From Sphaeroforma arctica JP610 (Eukaryota > Opisthokonta > Ichthyosporea > Ichthyophonida): DNA of 64,000 nucleotides. The stretch is from contig NW_014040531.1 in the NCBI RefSeq assembly GCF_001186125.1, forward strand, positions 36,289 through 100,288. The letters are read 5' to 3'. This document shows positions 53,901 through 64,000 of the stretch, piece by piece. Every line of letters begins with the position of its first letter. The first letter of the stretch is position 1. The translations under genes were made by a program, and so were the position numbers. The notes below the pieces were generated by a model. The model was not told where the DNA came from and ran no database searches. It saw nothing but the letters and a program-made list of their open reading frames with translations.

Positions 53901-56900
53901 TATACAAATATATATATGCAAGTATATATTGTCCTAGACACGCTCAGCAGATATGCAAAACGAAAAGTACATCATCCACCACCAGTGTCGTATGGAGCAC
54001 ACATACCAGGGCGCATAGTGGAAATCATTGTGGCCAAACCCGCAGCTTTCGCCAAATTTGAGATAATCTCTCGACCCTCGACACGGGCGTAGTAGTCCTC
54101 ATCAATCAGCAGTGGTTCAATCACCACCAGAATCTGTTGATATGAGATAGGATGTGAGTGCATGGGTTGTGCACGGCAGAAAACAAACTGCGCTGCAAAG
54201 AGACTCGAGATATTGGAAAGATGCGCACATGGACCAGAGGCTGATCATGGCTCACCAAATTGCATCGCATATGGAACTGATGAACGCCAGCACAAAATCT
54301 GCAAGAGGGTCTGCACCATGTGCCATGCAAGAGATTGAATCCCCCACTAGCCATTCAAAACAGGCAATGACATCACAAAGTGTATCTCGCATGCGCTTAA
54401 CAGGGAGTATAATCAGATCATAGGTATGCCGCGCCGAGGGTCTAAGATTCTACACAATCTAACTACTGCACACACCTTATGTACATAGGGCCGCACGAGA
54501 TCGTCAAGCTTGTAAAGGATACGATCGATGACTTTGACCAGCAAATGTCGCTCTTGATCTTCCAAGGAAGGCGACATCAGCAACGGCAGAATCTGGAGGA
54601 GAGTCGAGGTTCAGTCGATGAATCAATTGTCAAAGAAATATATGACACCGAGTATTGATCTGACGAGGATGTATATATGTAAATTAAATCGATACCTATC
54701 CTTGTTGAGCTTATCGTTTATATTACTTCCCCTAACGTTCAAGTGCATCCGCAAGTAGTCTCATAGCACTTCGCGGAGCATTTCTCTTCGTATCAGCTAT
54801 AACCAGTCATCACTCACCGCACATCTAGATAACATACAAATACGAATCCATGCAGTATATATCTCACCCGCCAAAACGATTGGTATGCCTCATGAGCACG
54901 ACAACAGTCCATACCTGATTGAATAAGGGGCCCGCACCGAACTCGCGTGCTTTGTCGGTGATGTGTCGGAGTGCACTCTTGCGCATCGGGGGAGTGCCAT
55001 TCTTGATCTTCAGCAGAAGTTTCATGATACGACGTTCCTTTGCCTCGGTAGGCGACAGCTCTTCTCCGTCGACTTCGTTGAGAAGCTTTCCAAAATACTG
55101 AGTGATGGAAGTGATAAAAGTCAAAGATGTTAGGTCACGACAACTGAGTGATGGAAGTGATAACAGTCAAAGATGTTAGGTCACGACAACTGAGTGATGG
55201 AAGTGATAACAGTCAAAGATGTTAGGTCACGACTACTATACTCGGCGATATATAAGTTCACGCTTGTTACACAGCTCTGTCGGTATTCATTGCACTGGCT
55301 GGCACTCTGTTGCGCACCGATCACGAGGTAAGGGGAGGAGACTGCACAAACTTGAAGCGTAAAGTTCATACGAACAAAGATTACATTGGCGTTCGTGCCT
55401 GCGACTACACATACCTATGTAATGATACACATACGGCGGGTATATAAATTTGAAGGCTTATATGTACGAATGTTTATATACAAACACGGGAAAGTAAAGC
55501 CTCAGACACGTACGCCTTGATATCCATATACATCTACTGCTCGCAAAATCCATTACAACATACCTGTGTATCATCAGGCTTCAGCCCTGGCAAACTCTGG
55601 TCGGTGGGTTGGGCTTCCTCCAGTCCATAATCCTTTGCGGTCATGGCGGTGCCATCCTCAGCCATCATGAATCTGCGTGCACGGTGGGGTGTAAGAGTGA
55701 TCCATATCTTTAGTGCTCGACGTTGTAAGGAATTGTTGATTGTAATTGTAGTGGATATGGTTATATTGGAAGATAGATACGATTGGTACAGCGATATCGC
55801 GCTAAGATGCAAACACCAAAGAGCACCAATATATATATTCAAAATATATGTATCGGACATTCAGAATCCACCTCCTACGAACCATACACATTTAACGTCT
55901 CCACTCAAAACATCGGCACTAAAGACAAGCTTAGTCGCTTCAAGGAGTAGAGGTAAGGATAGGTAGATACCCCATACAAACCATACACATTTAACGTCGC
56001 CACTCAAAACATCGGCACTAAAGACAAGCTTAGCCGCTTCAAGGAGTAGAGGGAAGGATAGGTAGATACCCCATACAAACCATACACATTTAACGTCTCC
56101 ACTCAAAACATCGGCACTAAAGACAAGCTTAGCCGCTTCAAGGAGTAGAAGTAATGATAGGTAGACTACCCTTACAAACCATACACATTTAACGTCTCCA
56201 CTCAAAACATCGGCACTACAGATTAGCTTTTCAAGGAGTAGGGGTAGGGTTATAGCGTTCAACTTGCGCCCAGAGGTCAATAGCGGCATATATGTAGCGG
56301 GAGCTTTGAAATCAAGCCTTCAGCCGAATCAGTGTCACGAAACAGTCCATCCATGCAGATAATGTGGCACGAAAAGAGAAAAATGCATGATTGAAACCTA
56401 CAGGTATATTTTCTAGCTTCATACGAATTTGCCTTCCATATCTATAAAATTAACTCTCAGCCGGGAATACGGTATGGCCTCACGATTCACTCCCACAACA
56501 CAAATCAACGGCACCCGTAGATGTACAACTACACAGTCCACTCCATTGCATCGGTTGCTCTCATACCCGTTGTCGGCTCGAGGAGTGGGGGTGGCGGTAA
56601 TCTTGCGCCCTGGCGTCATCAGCGGTACATAGCCCGCTGGGGCATCCAGAATAACATAGCCTTCAGCCGGGAACATAGCGTCCAGGTCTTCGTCTGTGAG
56701 GGGTCGGTTGCGGTCATCCAGTTCTCTCTCCATACGGGCCTGGTATAACCGAGAGTGGTAGAAGAAGGTCCAGTGGTTAGCTATGGTATGATGCGTAGAG
56801 AGAGGAGTGTGTGCCGCGTCGTGGTGATTGATCAAATCCGGTTGTGCGTTACAGTCTATTGGAAAGTAACGCGTGATAGAGAGGCATGAGGTGTTGACAT

Positions 56901-59900
56901 GGTATGACCATGTGTGTGTTCCTCTGCTGTTGTTTTGAATATTGACAAGTGGTTTGTCATGTTTAATGACAGTAGTGTGTGCTGCCTCGTGATGTTAGAT
57001 CACTTTATGTGCGATAGAATCTAAGGTAAGGTACAATATGATAGTGCACCCGCAGGAGGTTGATCAGGTAACAGCGCGTGCGTATACCTCTACTGGTGCT
57101 ATTATCGGTAATGCTCGACAGAAAGTGCAATGCACACCTCTCTTCGCTCGATGCTAGGCACAAAGGCGATATTTATCCACCATAAGATGTAGAACACGAC
57201 GTGTGTGGTGAAGACTACCAGACTGATACCGCTAATATGCGATAAGGAGAAATTGATTGTGAGATATGGCTGGCATTGATAGAGCCTGCAAGGTGGTGCA
57301 CACCTACCACAAAACGTTCTCAGACGGCTTCATCAATGCATAACGAGTGTGGGATACAGCATCTTCTGTATGGCGACACGCCAGACAGTTAGTAATTCTA
57401 AAGAGCAGATGCAACAAACTTCATACAGGGGTACAGAAAAATTCTACAGTTGATTCATAAGAAACTCACTTAATTGTCCTCAGATATAATCTAAACCTCT
57501 TAAGCCCGCCTGCCAGACAGAATCTAAATACACAACATTGACAAGTTCAGCACCAAACAAAAATTATTAACCCATAAAAGAATATATACATACATACATA
57601 CCGATTTCTCCTGGTCAGGGGTCATGGGGATGATATTCATCGGTGTCTCCATGCCCAGCGCCATGTTACCTACAGGCGTGGCTCCCACAAAGGCCTGTCC
57701 TCCAACTGGAGTCTCCGCTCCGGCATGTAGACTGGGTGTCTTGTCCCATCGCGATCGCTTGCGCGAAGGTGTTTCAGCCACCTGCAGTATGCGTGCAAAC
57801 ATTTAGAATATACATGAGACATGCGTGCGAGCATTTAAAATATACACGAGACATGCGTGCGAGCATTTAGAATATACATGAGACATGCGTGCGAGCATTT
57901 ACAATATACATGAGACATGCGTGCGAGCATTTAGAATATACATGAGACATGAAACAATATCCGGTAGCAGGGCGGCATAGGTTGTTAACGGCAAGGTGCG
58001 TTCTGTTTTTGGACATGCGGCGATAATGTTCGATATGGAACACTATTTGTTCTGCCTCTGAAACAGGGACCCACCGTGCCCACTTTGCTCGGCTACATTG
58101 CCTAGCTCATCAGATTAAAGCAAAGAAAAATAAATAAAACTGCTCACACGGGTACCGTAATGCACGGGATATACAGTTTAATTTTCTATATACAGACGTA
58201 AAAACAACATAAATAAATAAATACATACATACAGACGAATGTACATAAATACACACACACACCCCACACACACATATATATAATATATATACATGTATAT
58301 ATTTGGATGAATATATGTATAGATATATAGATACAGATTTAGATATAAATTTATATATATATAAGTCCATGCAAGTCCACCTACCCCATCAGCTCGAGGC
58401 GTCTCGCCCCAGCCCGACGTTGCAGCACTGTCATGGGCGGGTGTTGCATCCCAGCGGTTGCGCTTTCTTGCCGGTGTTTCGCCTGGCCGAGGTGTGGCAG
58501 CCACACCAGAGGCCCCATTTGGTGTTGCATCCCAACGCGAGTCTGCTGTAGACCTTGGTGTTTCCTGCACACCCTCCCAGGCCTCTGGAGCTAATTAACG
58601 AACGGATCAAACGTTGGAGAAGGAGTTTGGTGAGAGATGCGTGAGAATCGATCTATTGCTTCTCACTGATATTGACATTGACATTGTGAAAGATTCGTAA
58701 ATATTCATAGTTCACATGAATGAAAAGATCGATGGAGAAAATGTATGTAACAAATTTCACTTAAAATCATTGTGTCGTTTTTGACCATCGACCCCACTCG
58801 GAAGATTTTGAATTTATCAACGCCCGAACGGTCACAAGCACATTGTATTATTGACATACCTTTCGTTTTGGGTGCTTGGTCGAAACGTGATCGCCTCTTG
58901 CGAGGCTCTCCTTCTGTGGCAGCTGCAGCAGGCTTCGACGGTGGCGGCGGCATAACACCTGCAACAACATAAGACCGTGATTAATGAGAGACCTTAAAAA
59001 TGACTTACAAATACCTAGCAGATTGCCGTACACTAGCACTGTGCGTCACCTGAAGCACCGAAAGACCTCGCGAAGATATAAAACAGCACACCTATATACT
59101 TGTAATTGCAAACCTATGTGCATGAATGGTCATTGTAGCAGCGTATCATGGACGCCAATATAAGAACCTATGGTAGACTGCCCCGCCAACGGATGAACCG
59201 AACTCCTGCATTGTAAATGCAAGGCTCAGCACTCGATTCATAGTGTAATGCCTACATCAGGTAAGATCTCTACAGTATACTTAAGTCACTGACACTACTA
59301 AGCCAACCAAACGACGAACCAGGACTATTCGAGGAGCTTAATGGGGTTGTGCGTGAGCCGACCGTAGCTAGTCTGGGCGAAGCAGACGATAAGCCTAAAG
59401 CAAGTCACGAATGCCAATGTAACGAGTACATAGCACGTGGTCTGCAACCGGATGCAGCATATTTCAAATATAATTAGCACACACAAGAAGGCAGGGATAT
59501 GTCATCAACGAGAACAAAAAGAAAATCCTTATGTACACGCTATGATGCTGTACAGCAAAAGCCGTAACACAAGCAGGTATACCATTTGCAGCCTGATCCT
59601 CTTTCTGTTTCTGAATCATCTTAAGCACCTCCCCATGTTCCTTCTCCAAGGCTTGTTCTTTAATAATATCCGCATACGAACGATTTTCGCTACCTGGAGT
59701 GATACAGAAATAGGGCGAGTATAAGACATAGTAGCGGACATGATAGTTTACCACTCCACACGGACAACCTTAGGAAGCGGCCTTCGGCTTGAATATACGT
59801 GAATGCAAATGCGAACAATAGCAAAGCCAGACATAAGAGGGCCACGAGAAACTCTTGCAATTTGTTTATACGAAGAAATGTTCTCGATTCCAGAACAAGG

Positions 59901-60823
59901 GTATCAGGTATCGTAACCGTACCACCATGCTCCATACCGCAATTCTAAGTAATTGTACACAAGTAAACAAGCAGGGTGACGTGACTGACTTTGTTACATA
60001 CTTGGGGCAGGCGTTGCGCCGCCGGCAAAGGGATCTGCACGCTCGGGAGATATGATGCGGTTACGCCGGCGCTGTTGGTATTCGTTCTCTCGCGCACTGA
60101 TGCGCTGATCTCTCTCTGCGAACACATCCTCATCGCCTTCGCCTTGAGGCTGTGACGAAGGACAGGATACGGGTAAGTGAATGCGGAAGTCGATGTGCAA
60201 CCCTCAGGCTATCACCTATGTGCTTGAACGTAACGGCCGATACATCACCCACCAACTCAACTTTAAATATTGCAGTGTATGTGGGTGTGAGTGTGATAGT
60301 GCATGTTATGTGCAAGTGCACTGGAACCAAAGAGTGTAAGCTAGACTCTCCAAATGATGGAATAAAATATCGCTGAGAAATGCATATAAATCCACACATG
60401 GACTTGTGTCTACGTTTCTTGTACAAAATCATGATCATATTAATATTACTCAAGCATGAACAACTAAGACCTAGCAGGCCGCTTTGGGATCACGGCTTGA
60501 AAGGCAGTAGTTCAACTATAGACTACAGCACCCGCCTCATCCTATACACTTCATGCGGTCCCCTACACAGGGCACCCATATCAGTAAAGATGAGTCTCAT
60601 ATCTCAGTACAGACGTAGATATACAAATATTTGAGCAACTGTGTTAGACATATACCATACCATGCACATACTCACCTTTAACAGAGCAGAGGGGGCGGTA
60701 AACTGACGTTTCTTGGTGGCGACGGCGGTGGGTCCCATGCGTGCACTGTGGGCCATAGCGTCGGCCTCAGTCTCGTCTTCATCCTCGTCATTGGCTGCGA
60801 TAGATGTCGAGAACCCTGCATAT
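44984..60823 (-). CDS. SF3B1: SF3B1 (splicing factor 3B subunit 1, U2 snRNP), first exon(s) not located
   Basis: Twenty-four exons, all in phase, 1223 residues so far (human 1304): 60676-60823, 60002-60149, 59583-59693, 58860-58958, 58385-58590, 57602-57781, 56567-56739, 55564-55672, 54915-55097, 54476-54592, 54007-54133, 53351-53494, 52299-52408, 51699-51822, 51046-51191, 50477-50635, 49697-49870, 49332-49547, 48666-48860, 47978-48169, 47244-47483, 46498-46707, 45992-46058, 44984-45075. SF3B1 clamps the branch helix in the nucleus. The N-terminal part has SF3B1-type RWD-TP ligand motifs ([24 protein letters not shown]) that bind U2AF-homology domains. The rest is the HEAT superhelix, nearly human-like ([21 protein letters not shown]-type blocks, [12 protein letters not shown]). 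It ends ERPELDYII. The missing start is about 50 codons; a possible exon ends at 60917 with a GC donor (AG/GCAAGT), unproven. Confidence 0.97.
45076..45991 (-). other. Last intron of SF3B1
   Basis: This 916-base intron joins exon 45992-46058 (ends in the codon for Gly of NIYIG) to the final exon. No other gene is recognised inside it; frames on both strands at 45126-45308 and 45456-45638 look fortuitous. Confidence 0.8.
47870..47952. repeat. (CA)n then (TA)n microsatellite in an SF3B1 intron
   Basis: Imperfect ACACAC/AAACAC tracts lead into a (TA) tract, about 25 bases from the donor of exon 47978-48169. The remainder of the intron (47484-47869) holds nothing recognised. Confidence 0.85.
51383..51510. 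other. GC-rich block inside an SF3B1 intron, open in several frames
   Basis: About 130 bases of markedly GC-rich sequence lie in the intron between exons 51699-51822 and 51046-51191, which is otherwise AT-rich. The plus strand reads [20 protein letters not shown] and on to a stop at PEPHG; the minus strand is also open. I recognise no family. It could be an inserted gene fragment or chance. Confidence 0.35.
52535..53028. repeat. 35-bp minisatellite, about 14 copies, in an SF3B1 intron
   Basis: Head-to-tail units of TGCAATTGCAACAAAGACGA plus ATAAAGTCTATTGAA (35 bases, with 34-37-base variants) fill almost 500 bases between exons 53351-53494 and 52299-52408. Each unit contains the perfect palindrome TGCAATTGCA (CAACTGCA or CATCAAAG variants occur in a few units). 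Confidence 0.95.
53805..53935. repeat. (TA)n/(CA)n-rich microsatellite patch in an SF3B1 intron
   Basis: TA tracts alternating with ACACGCAC/CATACA words lie in the intron between exons 54007-54133 and 53351-53494. The minus-strand frame at 53560-53748 in the same intron has no SF3B1 similarity. Confidence 0.75.
55098..55235. repeat. 46-bp tandem triplication of branch-site and acceptor sequence in an SF3B1 intron
   Basis: Three units of 46 bases abut exon 54915-55097. On the minus strand each reads GTCGTGACCTAACATCTTTG, then a pyrimidine-rich stretch, then CATCACTCAG. Each therefore holds a CTAAC branch-site-like word and a CAG 3' splice-site-like end about 35 bases later. The copy touching the exon supplies the acceptor at 55098. 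Confidence 0.9.
55881..56240. repeat. 99-bp tandem repeat, four copies, in an SF3B1 intron
   Basis: Units start at 55881, 55980, 56079 and 56178 (ACCATACACATTTAACGTC) and share CAAAACATCGGCACTA and AGCTT. Because 99 is a multiple of three, a minus-strand frame stays open across the array as a 33-residue repeat containing [18 protein letters not shown]. There is no sign that it is translated. Confidence 0.92.
57789..57952. repeat. 32-bp tandem repeat, five copies, abutting an SF3B1 3' splice site
   Basis: Units with ATGCGTGCGAGCATTTAGAA and TATACATGAGAC recur at 32-base spacing (GCGTGC at 57791, 57823, 57855, 57887, 57919). The array starts within 10 bases of the acceptor of exon 57602-57781. 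On the minus strand every unit has a TTCTAAATG word that resembles a weak branch site. Confidence 0.92.
58195..58372. repeat. Microsatellite patch in an SF3B1 intron
   Basis: Alternating (CATA)n, (CA)n and (TA)n tracts precede the donor of exon 58385-58590. Frames across it are low-complexity. Confidence 0.8.
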
Positions 60824-62399
60824 CTACAGAGGGTTATTCAGACACGAATATTCATTTGATTCAATTCAAGATAAACATGTGTATATACATGCTCATACAG
60901 TCAAGAAGTGACTTGCCTCACTTTCTTGATAGTAGAGCGTGGTGAGTCACATATATGCAAGCGCGATGTGAGTACGTGGAATGAGAAAGCTAAAAATCTG
61001 GAATATCTACGCTTCCCAGAGAGCGAGCACAAATGCACCATATCGCTTCCCACTTTCGGCTGAGAATGAGGGCAGTAATGCGTATATATACTGTAAACAT
61101 TTGGGAATGGAGTGTACAGCGTCATACAGATTTATAAGAGCGGATAAAAAAGATATAATCTGAATAATATTATGAAGAAACTTGCTCCCCTGAAAAAGTA
61201 CGTACACATACATATATGCAAACTGTACCATGTCAATATTTTCTTGTTGATGTTCATCCGTACACACATACATACAACAAAAGTATATAAATAATATAAT
61301 AATATGACTATATATATATATACGCACAAAAACAACACACACACACACGCACATATATATATATATATATATAATATACATATATTCCTCAAATTCATAT
61401 ACACACACACATGCACATATATAGATACATATATATACAATACATGCATATATTTAATAATATATACATATACACTATATATATATATATATATATACAT
61501 ACATACATACATACATATATATATATACATACATATATATATATATATATATTATATATATGTATATATTATAAATATATACACATGCATGGATGTGTGT
61601 AAATATACGTTAGCATCACACACACAGATATATATATATATAAGTATATTTATATTTATCTATATGGGTGTGTGTGTTTGTACGTACGTACGTACGTATG
61701 TATGCATTTATATTATATATATATATATATATATATTGTTTTATTCTTATTGTTATCATTGATTTATATTTATAAGTATATTTATATATTTTATACACAT
61801 TTAGTTATATTGAATGCAATATTTTCCGTGTGCGCTCTTGTGGCTGCTACCAAGTGTCTTACTTTCAAGTAATCATCGCGGCAGAATAATATACGTACAT
61901 GGATAAGCAGAAATGTTATGTGCATCAATTTATGTTTGCGTTCGTGTGTATACCATCTACATGCACAGATATTTATGTATATATCGTATTTTTCTGGCTC
62001 GTATTTTCGCTTTAGTTTTAGTCTCTTTTTTGTACAATGTATGTTGTCTCGTGTAATAAGAGCATGTTTCTGACTGTAGAACATGATGACTATTTCTTTG
62101 CCTTAAACGTTGAATCTTTTATCCTTCTATCAATTTTGTCATATTTACACTGATTTTTTTGGGCGGATTCGTGTCTGATTTAGTTCTAAAGTTTTTGCTC
62201 GGCACATGCAATTGTCACAGGTACTTTGGCATTACCACCTTTGATATAACAAAGTGATAAAGTACCGCATCTTCAGCATATCCCTCTTCCCACACTGCCT
62301 GTAGAAGTACGAAATGCTTTTCATTCTCGGACTGTCCAATACTTAATTAAGCTTTTCACTCTGTATTCGAAACTATTTTCTCTTCTAACACTTATACAG
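60824..62399. promoter_or_regulatory. Divergent upstream region of SF3B1 and THOC1, with microsatellites
   Basis: The two genes point away from each other here. The region must hold the missing first exon(s) of SF3B1 on the minus strand, and probably the first exon of THOC1 on the plus strand, together with both promoters. About 61300-61760 is a dense mixture of (TA)n, (CA)n, (CATA)n and (GTAC)n. No TATA box or start exon can be assigned with confidence. Confidence 0.5.
61296..61762. repeat. Compound microsatellite region
   Basis: Tracts of TA, CA, CATA and CGTA repeats make up most of this stretch. The overlapping long Tyr/Ile/His-rich frames on both strands are artefacts of the repeats. 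Confidence 0.93.
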
Positions 62400-63523
62400 G
62401 TTACAATCAGCGGATGTCGAACGGAATATGTCCGATCGGGTGCTAACCAGTTTCTTCCGCGAAACGGTGCTCACCATGGCGGCCACTCGGTCAAGGGATG
62501 ATAAAAAACGATTCCTGGAATTATGCGCTATACTACTTGCCATGGACGTTTTACCCGCCAGCACGGTCATGTTCGTAGCTCAGGTGAGTGTGTGGGAGAT
62601 ACATATCAGTCAGACCATAATCGTTAACTTCAGCTGCTTGGCATGTTCTGGGGCTTGCAGTTCATGTGCAACGCTGGAATGTTGCGTTCCATTGTCGTTG
62701 CTTTGCTTTGTCCTCCAAGTGATACCTCAGTATATACATCCTAAAACACACACCACGAACCCGATCGGCAGTCGATCGGATGGTCAGGGATACAACGCAA
62801 TGGCGTACTTCTCATTGGTAACTCTATTCTGACTCTGTTTCTTCCTGTGGTGCTCAGGACTGCCTTGCCACCAGCACCATCTTTGAGTGCGAGCTTCTCT
62901 TCTCTTTCCTGGAGGACAACATGCGCTTCTTCGGCTCATGCAAGAACACACTCCTCATTGTGTGCACGGGTCTTATTGCACGCCTCTCCACTGTTTTAAA
63001 CGCTGGGTTCAGAGGCAGGATACTATTGTTTCTAGCCCGGTTCTATCCACTAACAGACAAGTCTGGGGCAAATGTCATTGGAGCGTTCAACACGGATCTG
63101 AACTTTGGTGATGTGGAAGCCGAGTTGGAGGGTATGTGAGGTTCGCAGCGTGATTGAATGAGGATCGTGTGGTGATTATGTACTGCCAAAGGTGCAGCTG
63201 TGTGTGTACAGCTGCCTATTGAACTAGTCAAAATTATCTGCGTGTTTTGTAGATGACTTGCTTAAAAGCAGGTATCGGGTACGTTCATCTGCTCTGAGAT
63301 CGCGCGAAAACATGTGGAGGAGCTGGGGATCACTGATGAAACAAAAGCTGATACCATTTAGTTTGATATATGTAGATTCTTACTCACACTTTATGTGCTA
63401 CGTTGTTCCTGTTCCCAAATGCGACAGAAGAGAAATCGCGCACCTCGACACCCCAGGTCCTTGGCACAGCCGATCCAATGGACACTGACGAGACTGTGGA
63501 GACCAGTACCAAATCTGTTCCTG
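62400..63523 (+). CDS. THOC1: THOC1 (THO complex subunit 1, HPR1), 5' part, running off toward the right
   Basis: Three in-phase exons: 62400-62583, 62858-63131, 63428-63523. THOC1 is a scaffold of the THO/TREX complex that couples transcription to mRNA export in the nucleus. The second exon matches the family well: ARLSTVLNAGFRGRILLFLA, then RFYPLTDKSGANV, corresponding to the human segment LRRLSKSQNTVFCGRIQLFL with its RLFPLSEKSGLN. The third exon is the acidic linker (EEKSRTSTPQ, PMDTDETVE), as in human between the N-terminal and central parts. ATG 62428 is possible, but the first exon begins after a plausible acceptor (ACAG at 62396-62399), so the true start may lie upstream. The human protein has ~60 more N-terminal residues. 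Exon 3 ends in GT with one base carried over; the next exon was not recognised in the last 480 bases. Confidence 0.85.
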
Positions 63524-64000
63524 GTGTGTATATATCATATGTTCGGTACGGGCATCGAGAGACACGTGTGCTGCAAACATTAGATATAAACACAAAGTGG
63601 CGAAGTAGCGAATATCCCGCCTTAGTTTTAGTACTCATCATAAGTCTGGCTGCGGATCTGACAATTGTATTCTGAGTACCGAGCGATTGTCGACATGATG
63701 CTGTTCGAACCAATATGGAGTTATCGAATACCCAAACGTCTACTGATTTTGGTTGGTGAATATATTTATATGCGGTCCGGGCACACTAACTGGCATGTGT
63801 GTCTATGGTAGCAGTCAGGACTATCGGACCTCGTCTCAGTCTAGCTGTTCGCGGCTGCTTTACAATTATACGCATCCAACGCATTCGCACTCAACACCAT
63901 ACCTCTGCGATGCTGAGCATGCATGCCGCTATAAGTCTGCACGAACATTCATAGCCATCCCATTCACCGCGATAGGTGCCAGCGAATACATGCCGATTGA
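63524..64000. other. Right edge, presumed THOC1 intron
   Basis: After the donor at 63524 no exon matching the next THOC1 segment (IDYNLYRKFW-like) was recognised. The sequence is probably intronic up to the window end, though a short exon could have been missed. Confidence 0.4.

Noticed and set aside
55861-56289. 142-codon minus-strand frame as a separate gene
   Set aside because: It coincides with the 99-bp tandem repeat inside an SF3B1 intron; openness follows from the period.
61132-61762. Overlapping frames of 130-150 codons on both strands
   Set aside because: Composition is Tyr/Ile/His/Thr from microsatellites; no motif and no splice context.

Overview
The window is nuclear DNA from an intron-rich unicellular eukaryote. 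Genes have many short exons with GT-AG introns of about 100-1000 bases, intergenic DNA is AT-rich and full of (TA)n/(CA)n microsatellites, and LTR retroelement fossils are common. The protein sequences (SF3B1, ABCE1, THOC1) are close to animal and fungal forms, and one gene resembles fungal Agd3. A unicellular relative of animals and fungi, such as an ichthyosporean, would fit. That placement is inference; nothing in the window fixes the species.

Layout. 1-3.2 kb: no recognisable gene, only simple repeats and a ~107-bp tandem duplication. 3.24-11.58 kb (+): a 19-exon gene for a secreted-type, membrane-anchored polysaccharide deacetylase related to fungal Agd3 (CE18 with a CBM87-like region). 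12.4-23.2 kb (-): a string of decayed paralogous gene copies encoding ~45-residue repeats of the type V-x-x-LG-x-x-G-E-W-F-V; the best copy lies at 13.2-17.4 kb. The run is interrupted by a (TA)n block holding a 20-base assembly gap. 23.97-31.25 kb (+): complete 13-exon ABCE1/RLI1 ribosome-recycling ATPase.

32.0-44.5 kb is a retroelement graveyard. It holds two copies of a decayed copia-type family, a minus-strand Gypsy-like integrase fragment next to a 364-bp tandem repeat, and a larger copia-type element with a 175-bp 3' LTR. 44.98-60.82 kb (-): 24 exons of SF3B1, the branch-site-recognising core of the U2 snRNP, lacking only the first ~50 codons; its introns carry at least four different minisatellites. 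62.40-63.52 kb (+) and beyond the right edge: the start of THOC1, a subunit of the THO mRNA-export complex, placed head-to-head with SF3B1.

How the genes relate. SF3B1 and THOC1 both act in mRNA maturation and share one upstream region of at most ~1.6 kb. ABCE1 acts in translation. The Agd3-like enzyme would act at the cell surface on amino-sugar polymers. I see no operon-like grouping. The most unusual items are the transmembrane-anchored Agd3-like deacetylase, the decaying repeat-protein family, and the tandemly triplicated branch site plus 3' splice site inside the gene for the branch-site recognition factor.
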